Origin: Verrucomicrobiota bacterium
GTDB lineage: Bacteria > Verrucomicrobiota > Verrucomicrobiia > Chthoniobacterales > Xiphinematobacteraceae
DNA length: 5,539 bases
Reading direction: 5' to 3'
NCBI GenBank assembly: GCA_003176035.1
Contig: PSRL01000198.1
Coordinates: 1-5,539, forward strand
The position numbers and the translations under genes are program-made. Shown here one piece after another: positions 1-4,095 of this stretch (its first letter is position 1; the number at the start of each line of letters is the position of its first letter). The notes beneath the pieces were generated by a model. It searched no databases and was not told the origin of the DNA. It was given only the letters and a program-made list of their open reading frames with translations.

Positions 1-1
1 C

Positions 2-724
2 CCTGCGCTACTCGACCAACTGAGCAACATAGGCGCCGGATGCTTTTCAACCCTTTTTCAGGGGGTACTAGTTAAGCGGCGCGGAGACGAATTAAATGTC
101 AATCAGCTCCTGTCGGATATCCAGCGTGTGGTCATGGAGGTTCGACGGCGATATCCGGATACGCCCGTCATATTGTATGGCGAGAGCATGGGCGCTTTGT
201 TGGCACTGCGTCTATTGCGTGAAGAAAAACCCCCCATCGATATTCGAGGAGCCATCTTGGCTGCACCGGTTGTGGCCTTAGCCAAGCCGCCCTCCCCAAC
301 TTTTAAGAAAATCCTCTCTTGGGCTTCTCTCTACTTTCCCTCCTTTCGAATTTCTCCGGAATGGTTTAAGAAACATGCGGCAAGGTTTAGCCATGACCCC
401 GCCATTCAACGTAACCTTGAAACGGCTCCATATCGCATAGAAAAGGTCACTCTTTCCTTTCTCGAAAACATGGGGCTTTTGATAACTTCCGGAAATGAGG
501 CCGCCGAACAGATTCACTCGCCGGTCTTGGTTCTCGGTGCCGGTGAAGACGATTATATTAACCCGGCCCAGCTACGCGGCTGGTTTGCTCGAATCGGCTC
601 AAAAGACAAAATGCTGGTCGTTTTTCCAAACAGTTTTCATCGACTGCTCTTCGATACGGACCACACCGCCGTTGAAGCAACAATTTTGGATTGGATCAAT
701 CGGCGGCTTTGCCGCTCTTTTTAA
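2..724 (+). CDS. Alpha/beta hydrolase, lysophospholipase/monoacylglycerol-lipase type (5' partial)
   Basis: Probable serine esterase or lipase acting on a lipid or small ester; the substrate cannot be read from the sequence. The frame is open from base 2 with no stop or ATG before the fold starts, so the gene begins outside the window. A GTG at 128 is possible but would remove coding-like sequence: residues 3-22 resemble the strand before the active site, and the RRGDELNVNQLLSDI segment that follows is typical of the family. The nucleophile elbow GESMG places Ser62 (visible numbering; codon at 185-187). The acid is probably Asp183 or Asp184 in LGAGEDDYINP, and the base His213 in NSFHRLLFD. 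A Pro- and aromatic-rich cap lies between the Ser and the Asp. No signal peptide is visible because the N-terminus is missing. About 240 residues are seen, against 270-330 usual for the family. It converges on the coiled-coil gene and ends in a terminator. The fold is certain; the substrate is not. Confidence 0.85.
   Translation, partial: PALLDQLSNIGAGCFSTLFQGVLVKRRGDELNVNQLLSDIQRVVMEVRRRYPDTPVILYGESMGALLALRLLREEKPPIDIRGAILAAPVVALAKPPSPTFKKILSWASLYFPSFRISPEWFKKHAARFSHDPAIQRNLETAPYRIEKVTLSFLENMGLLITSGNEAAEQIHSPVLVLGAGEDDYINPAQLRGWFARIGSKDKMLVVFPNSFHRLLFDTDHTAVEATILDWINRRLCRSF
703..722 (+). terminator. Rho-independent terminator of the hydrolase gene
   Basis: A GCGGC / GCCGC stem with a TTT loop (703-715) is followed directly by TCTTTTT. 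The hairpin lies within the last codons of the hydrolase, and the T-run supplies the first base of its TAA stop (722-724), so the signal is built into the coding end. On the opposite strand the hairpin has no T-run after it, so it should act only on rightward transcripts. The stem is short (5 bp) but GC-rich. Confidence 0.65.
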
Positions 725-857
725 AAACCCAACAGGTCGTTTTCTGAAGAGGGAGACCGAGCTGCTATTAATTGCTATGAGGCTGCCAGCTTCCCTCGGT
801 TTTAGAATAGGTTCCAGGTTATGGGGGAGTTCTACAAGAATTGCCTGCCTCAGGGCG

Positions 858-1337
858 TTAATTTTTTTGCATAAAGGCATAGAGGATGCCTGCAAAGACT
901 CCCCAAGAGGCGATTGTCGCAGTGAAAAGCTTCCACGTTTGCGTGTTAATGGCTTTGTAAATTTCAGCGGTCATTTGGAATGTGATTTGTTTTGTATGAT
1001 TTTCCAAGCGCGCAGAGAAATTTGCCTCCAGCTCATCAAACCGCCGGTCATTTACTTCGAAGCGATTTTCGATACCGAGAAAACGGTTTTCGACCTCTAG
1101 AAAACGGTTTTCAATTTTTAGAAATCCGGTATTGATAACTTCAAGGATGTCCGTGGTGTATTGTGCAAGTTTGTCATCCAAATGCTGCAATAAATCGATA
1201 AATACTTCGCTCATAATTCTGGATTGTTTATCATCAAACGCCTCGTTTAGTTTTGAGTAGATTTGCTGGTGACTTAAGGTATCATGAACCCTTTGAAAGG
1301 GGAATGATACTTTGTTACTGGGTGAAATCGTTTTCAT
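858..1337 (-). CDS. Hypothetical coiled-coil protein with C-terminal membrane anchor
   Basis: 159 residues, no function recognised. The N-terminal 60 residues are polar and helical (KLNEAFDDKQSRIMSEVF, then LLQHLDDKLAQ), recalling the segment before the coiled coil in small DUF1640/CCDC90-like bacterial proteins; this resemblance is from memory and weak. From about residue 60 to 120 there is a clear heptad coiled coil with IENRFLE, VENRFLG and IENRFEV in tandem, Ile/Val at d and Phe at a, followed by diverging heptads. Residues 137-156 form one hydrophobic helix (LFTATIASWGVFAGILYAFM) followed by QKN, fitting a tail-anchored inner-membrane protein with the coiled coil in the cytoplasm. There is no signal peptide. 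The ATG at 1337 has no Shine-Dalgarno before it. The gene lies 85 bases downstream of the dehydratase-like gene, on the same strand. A structural or oligomerising role is likely; anything more is guesswork. Confidence 0.72.
   Translation of the reverse strand: MKTISPSNKVSFPFQRVHDTLSHQQIYSKLNEAFDDKQSRIMSEVFIDLLQHLDDKLAQYTTDILEVINTGFLKIENRFLEVENRFLGIENRFEVNDRRFDELEANFSARLENHTKQITFQMTAEIYKAINTQTWKLFTATIASWGVFAGILYAFMQKN
1049..1132 (-). repeat. 21-bp tandem repeats encoding coiled-coil heptads
   Basis: Four consecutive 21-base units (1049-1069, 1070-1090, 1091-1111, 1112-1132) each encode one heptad of the coiled-coil protein. The two central units agree at 17 of 21 positions, and both carry the block AGAAAACGGTTTT; the outer two are diverged. 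Because the unit is seven codons long, gain or loss of a copy keeps the frame and the heptad register. Confidence 0.7.
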
Positions 1338-1422
1338 GATCGACTTTAATCACGATGTTGGAATTTGTCCCTAAACAGGAAATTAAATTTTTATGTTAAA
1401 CAGATTCCTGGCAGAACGAGAT

Positions 1423-2385
1423 TCAAAACAACTCCATGACTGGAGAGAGAAAGATGGAAATCCAGGAGTTAAAGACAAGCGATCCGGATTGGGCGTGCAG
1501 GAGAGATTTGACCATTGTCACAAAGTCCATTGTGGGGCGCCAACCGGTGGCGAGTCTGAGTTTGGTGGCATCGCCTTTTAGCGGCATGGTAGATTTTGTG
1601 AGCAGTTGCGGATTGGTACGCACATGTTTTTTCCAGTCCAGCCCAACTTCATCAAAGACGATTTCCACAAATTCGCGGACGGTGTGAGTTTCGCCGGTGG
1701 CGACGATAAAATCGTCAGCTTGCTTGAGTCTGATGCAGCGGCGCATTGCATCCACATAGTCGGGGGCGTAGCCCCAATCGATGGCGGCATCTAAATTGCC
1801 AAGGACGAGTTCTTCTTGTTTGCCCTGTTTGATGGATAAAGCTCCGCAGATGATTTTTTGCGAGACGAATTTAGCTTTTCGATACGGCGACTCGTGATTA
1901 TAGAGAATGGCGCTAGCCGCATAGACTCCATGATTCTTGCGGTAATAGCGACAGGCCTCCATGCCTGCGACTTTACTGATGGCATAGACATTGCGGGGTT
2001 GCAGGGGGGTGTTTTCATTCTGTGGAGAGAGGGCCGGTTCTCCGAACACATGCGAGGAGGCGGCATAAAGAAGTCGACAGGCCGGTGCGGATTGTTTGAT
2101 CCCCTCAAGAAAGTGAACAAGGCCATGAAGGTGGACTGCGAAGCTTTTGTTAAAGAGTTCCGCGTCGTCAATTTTGATTTCGTCTTCCGAAGAATGGTGA
2201 AATGCAGCTAGGTAGTAGACCTCTTGCGGGTTGAGTTCTGAGAGAAAGGTGATGACCTCATTTCGATCGGAAATGTTTAGAGTGTTTCGCCGGATGCCGA
2301 CTACATGGTGTCCCTCCGCTTGGAGTTGTTCTGAGAGGAGTTTACCATCCTGTCCGTCGCAGCCAATGATAGCGCATGATTTCAT
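1423..2385 (-). CDS. GDP-mannose 4,6-dehydratase-family NDP-sugar enzyme (extended SDR)
   Basis: An extended short-chain dehydrogenase, 320 residues from the chosen ATG, expected to act in the cytoplasm on a GDP-hexose. The N-terminal Rossmann motif GCDGQDG (residues 8-14) matches the GxxGQDG typical of GDP-mannose 4,6-dehydratase. Other diagnostic blocks are PQEVYYLAA, YNHESPYRKAKFVSQKI, LGNLDAAIDWGYAPDYVDAM, ATGETHTVREFVEI and GDATKLR. The catalytic YxxxK is Tyr134-Lys138 (YAISK). Oddities: the stretch after the Rossmann motif is shorter than in classical GMD, lacking the RRSSSFNT-type loop; the active-site segment reads ASSHVFG, where GMD has STSELYG, so the expected catalytic Glu appears to be His112; and a hydrophobic tail follows the normal end. 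The start at 2385 fits the family N-terminus; ATG 2403 (326 residues) and TTG 2490 are alternatives, none with a Shine-Dalgarno. Beside a sugar C-methyltransferase, it probably serves deoxysugar synthesis. It may be a dehydratase, epimerase or reductase. Confidence 0.85.
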   Translation of the reverse strand: MKSCAIIGCDGQDGKLLSEQLQAEGHHVVGIRRNTLNISDRNEVITFLSELNPQEVYYLAAFHHSSEDEIKIDDAELFNKSFAVHLHGLVHFLEGIKQSAPACRLLYAASSHVFGEPALSPQNENTPLQPRNVYAISKVAGMEACRYYRKNHGVYAASAILYNHESPYRKAKFVSQKIICGALSIKQGKQEELVLGNLDAAIDWGYAPDYVDAMRRCIRLKQADDFIVATGETHTVREFVEIVFDEVGLDWKKHVRTNPQLLTKSTMPLKGDATKLRLATGWRPTMDFVTMVKSLLHAQSGSLVFNSWISIFLSPVMELF

Positions 2386-2400
2386 CTGGAGATGTCGGGT

Positions 2401-2434
2401 CATAACAGAGCAACAGGTCTTCTGCTGCGTTATG
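2401..2434 (-). promoter_or_regulatory. Inverted repeat overlapping a candidate ATG of the dehydratase-like gene
   Basis: The arms CATAAC..AGCA and TGCT..GTTATG pair at 10 of 12 positions around a 10-base centre. On the leftward transcript the 3' arm ends exactly on the ATG at 2403, just before the preferred start at 2385. It could be an RNA hairpin that limits access to the start region, or a DNA operator. No transcription factor site was recognised. Confidence 0.3.
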
Positions 2435-2467
2435 GCTTTATAGCATTTTATGTTTGGGTGATTTAGT

Positions 2468-2484
2468 CGGATGATTGCCATCCG
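2468..2484. repeat. Small inverted repeat (CGGATG / CATCCG) in the sugar-gene gap
   Basis: A perfect 6-bp stem with a 5-base loop (ATTGC) lies in the leader between the C-methyltransferase and the dehydratase-like gene. It is short enough to occur by chance. It is listed because two further inverted repeats lie in the same gap. Confidence 0.3.
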
Positions 2485-2530
2485 CTGCAATATTTTCCAC
2501 AGTGTCCTTTTGTATTTGGTGAGGGTGCGC

Positions 2531-2578
2531 GAAAAAGAGAGGCTTTTTCATCCGGCGGCAGCCGCCGGACAAAAAAGC
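2531..2578 (-). terminator. GC-rich hairpin terminator/attenuator after the C-methyltransferase gene
   Basis: The core is TCCGGCGGC (2551-2559) and GCCGCCGGA (2561-2569) around a single central base. GCTTTTT (2542-2548) and AAAAAGC (2572-2578) extend the stem across a small internal loop. On the leftward strand the hairpin begins about ten bases after the methyltransferase stop and is followed by CCTCTCTTTTTC, which serves as a T-rich tail. CTTTTTC (2543-2549) can pair instead with GAAAAAG (2531-2537) through a 5-base loop, giving a competing hairpin. The T-tract is interrupted and lies a little away from the stem, so partial termination or attenuation is as likely as full termination. Confidence 0.55.
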
Positions 2579-2588
2579 ATCACATGGG

Positions 2589-3845
2589 TTATTTATTTAC
2601 GATTTCAATGGACGGGAGAGGGAAAATCATGAGTCCTCCTTGGTTGAGATAATCTCTTTCACGGGTGATCAAGTGATCGCGAAAATGCCAAGGCATCACG
2701 AGTAAGAAATCGGGGTTCATTTTCAGAGCTTCCTTTTCGGAAATGATCGGAATACAGGTGCCCGGCGTATAGCCCCCAAATTTATCTGCATTGACCTCTG
2801 CGATTGCTGGAATTTCGTTTTTTGTCAGATTGCAAAATTGGAGAATCACGTTTCCTTTGGTGGAAGCCCCGTATCCCAGGACGCTTTGTTTCTTCGCTCG
2901 GATGTGCTCCAAAGTATCGAGGAGTTTTTGACGATGGGCAAAAACCTTATTTTTAAATTGCTCATAGGGTTCCGGAGTGTCGAGTTTCGCGGCCCTTTCC
3001 CTTGCCAATAATTGAGTCACGCTCCGCTGATCTGTCACATAAGGGGCATTGTGATGGCAGGCTGTCACCGCAAAGCTGCCGCCGTTAATCGAATTGAGTT
3101 CCACATTTAAGATACGGAGTTGGCAACGTTCCAAAATCCATTGAATTTGGTGGAGGCCGTAGTACTCCAAGTGTTCATGACAGATCGTGTCGTAGGAATT
3201 GTTTTCCAGCATTGAAGGTAAATAACTCTGTTCAAAATGCCAGATCCCATCCGGTGCCAATGTCTTTTGTATCTCCTGAGCGAATCTTAAGGGGTCTTCC
3301 AAATCATAGAACATCGCGATGGAAGTGATAATTTTTGCCTTTTGATCGCCGAAATGCTCTTGGAACATCTGATCCGAATAAAATTCCGGAATGGCATGAA
3401 TGCCCGGCGCATAATAGCTGCCAAATTTTATAATTGTCGGGTCCATACCTACGCGCTTCACCCAAGGAGGATAAAACGAAAGGAGAGTGCCATCGTTACT
3501 GCCGATATCAAGCACCAGATCTTTTTCCGTCAATGCAACTCGAAGCGAAAGATTCTCCACCTTCAATTTGAGATGGTGGACCATGGAAGAATTCAGGGAA
3601 GATCGATAGCCATAGTTCAGGCCATACATGGTATTTAGATCTACCGAATGACGCAGCTGAACCAAGCCGCAGGCACCTTGACCATGACATCTCACTAATT
3701 CCAGCGGAGCACGACAAATCCGCTCCGTCGGAGACTGGGGAAAAATTCCTGTTAAACATTGGTTTCCCAAAGAGAGCACTTCCACAAGTGTGGGGTTTTT
3801 ACAAACCCGGCAGCGATCGATAATATGATAATGAAGTAATGACAT
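2589..3845 (-). CDS. SAM-dependent sugar C-methyltransferase (zinc-ribbon type, TcaB9/TylC3-like)
   Basis: 418 residues, full length for this family of NDP-4-keto-deoxyhexose C-methyltransferases, which put a methyl group on a ring carbon (usually C3) of a 4-keto sugar nucleotide. Three domains are visible. The N-terminal zinc-binding domain has Cys12, Cys15, Cys53 and Cys59 (CRVC and CHGQGACGLVQL). The central Rossmann methyltransferase has SAM motif I VLDIGSNDG at 111-119. The C-terminal domain has GYGASTKGN at 324-332 and LLVMPWHF near the end. The active-site block is YDTICHEHLEYY with His223, Glu224 and His225; Cys222 stands where many relatives have Tyr. GGSF at 255-258 is also conserved. 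The protein is soluble, with no signal peptide. The ATG at 3845 has a good upstream promoter but no Shine-Dalgarno. The next gene on the strand is a GDP-mannose-dehydratase relative, pointing to a GDP-linked branched deoxysugar for a surface glycan. Family assignment is firm; substrate and regiochemistry are inferred. Confidence 0.9.
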   Translation of the reverse strand: MSLLHYHIIDRCRVCKNPTLVEVLSLGNQCLTGIFPQSPTERICRAPLELVRCHGQGACGLVQLRHSVDLNTMYGLNYGYRSSLNSSMVHHLKLKVENLSLRVALTEKDLVLDIGSNDGTLLSFYPPWVKRVGMDPTIIKFGSYYAPGIHAIPEFYSDQMFQEHFGDQKAKIITSIAMFYDLEDPLRFAQEIQKTLAPDGIWHFEQSYLPSMLENNSYDTICHEHLEYYGLHQIQWILERCQLRILNVELNSINGGSFAVTACHHNAPYVTDQRSVTQLLARERAAKLDTPEPYEQFKNKVFAHRQKLLDTLEHIRAKKQSVLGYGASTKGNVILQFCNLTKNEIPAIAEVNADKFGGYTPGTCIPIISEKEALKMNPDFLLVMPWHFRDHLITRERDYLNQGGLMIFPLPSIEIVNK

Positions 3846-3880
3846 AATACTATAGCCCGAGGGACTAATCGGCGGTGGGT

Positions 3881-3909
3881 ATTATACTGCATTTCTGGCG
3901 GAAGCGCAA
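3881..3909 (-). promoter_or_regulatory. Sigma70-type promoter of the C-methyltransferase gene
   Basis: On the leftward strand a perfect -10 hexamer TATAAT (complement of 3881-3886) lies 17 bases downstream of TTGCGC (complement of 3904-3909), which matches the -35 consensus at 4 of 6 positions, including TTG. Transcription would start near 3874, leaving a leader of about 30 bases before the ATG at 3845. The position and spacing suggest that the sugar genes are transcribed independently of gcvP. Confidence 0.6.
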
Positions 3910-3970
3910 AAAACGGGCAAATTAGCGGCACGCGGGCCAATTCACCGACCGATGCAGATACAGCATGTGT

Positions 3971-4041
3971 GCCCTCGTTGGGCGGGAGAGGGGACTTTCA
4001 AAAAACCTCACATCCGCATCGAAATGTCCGCACCCTCTCCC
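3971..4041. repeat. Inverted repeats in the gap between gcvP and the C-methyltransferase gene
   Basis: GGGAGAGGG (3984-3992) and CCCTCTCCC (4033-4041) are perfect 9-base inverted arms. Just inside them, GGAC/GTCC and TTTC/GAAA continue the pairing with small bulges. A separate small hairpin GCCC-TCGTT-GGGC lies beside it at 3971-3983. Neither has a T-run after it on either strand, so a rho-independent terminator is not supported. It may be a processed 3' end or protein site for the gcvP transcript. Confidence 0.35.
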
Positions 4042-4083
4042 CAGGGGTTTCGCTGTAGAATGCCGAATGCCGCACTGTGATCG

Positions 4084-4095
4084 CCCCTTAAGGGG
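4084..4095. repeat. Perfect 12-bp palindrome over the gcvP stop codon
   Basis: CCCCTTAAGGGG reads the same on both strands, and the gcvP stop codon TAA lies at its centre (4088-4090 on the leftward strand). It could form a 4-bp stem with a TTAA loop. No T-run follows, so it is not a convincing terminator. Confidence 0.4.

Noticed and set aside
1..34. On the leftward strand the first bases look like the 5' half of a tRNA (a possible acceptor strand, then GCTCAGTTGG and a D-arm-like stretch).
   Set aside because: The 3' half, anticodon and T-arm would be outside the window and cannot be tested. Position 9 is T where a purine is usual, and the D-stem has a mismatch. The rightward frame here reads as plausible alpha/beta-hydrolase sequence continuous with the gene that follows, so a chance match is more likely. 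tRNAscan on the flanking sequence would decide.
843..856. A small CCTG/CAGG hairpin after the coiled-coil gene as its terminator.
   Set aside because: The stem is only 4 bp with a mismatch, and only a weak AATTCTT follows on the leftward strand.
495..1100. A 201-codon rightward open frame spanning the hydrolase end and the coiled-coil gene.
   Set aside because: It overlaps two better-supported genes in other frames, crosses the terminator and shows no domain or motif.
1376..1410. CAGGAA / TTCCTG inverted arms between the dehydratase-like and coiled-coil genes.
   Set aside because: The arms are six bases with a 23-base AT-rich spacer and no T-run after them; likely chance.
1858..2211. A 117-codon rightward open frame opposite the dehydratase-like gene.
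   Set aside because: It is an antisense shadow with low-complexity composition and no recognisable motif.
3846..3854. A TATAGT element close to the C-methyltransferase ATG as an alternative -10.
   Set aside because: It lies too near the ATG and has no -35 at proper distance. The TATAAT at 3881-3886 with a 17-base spacer is much better.
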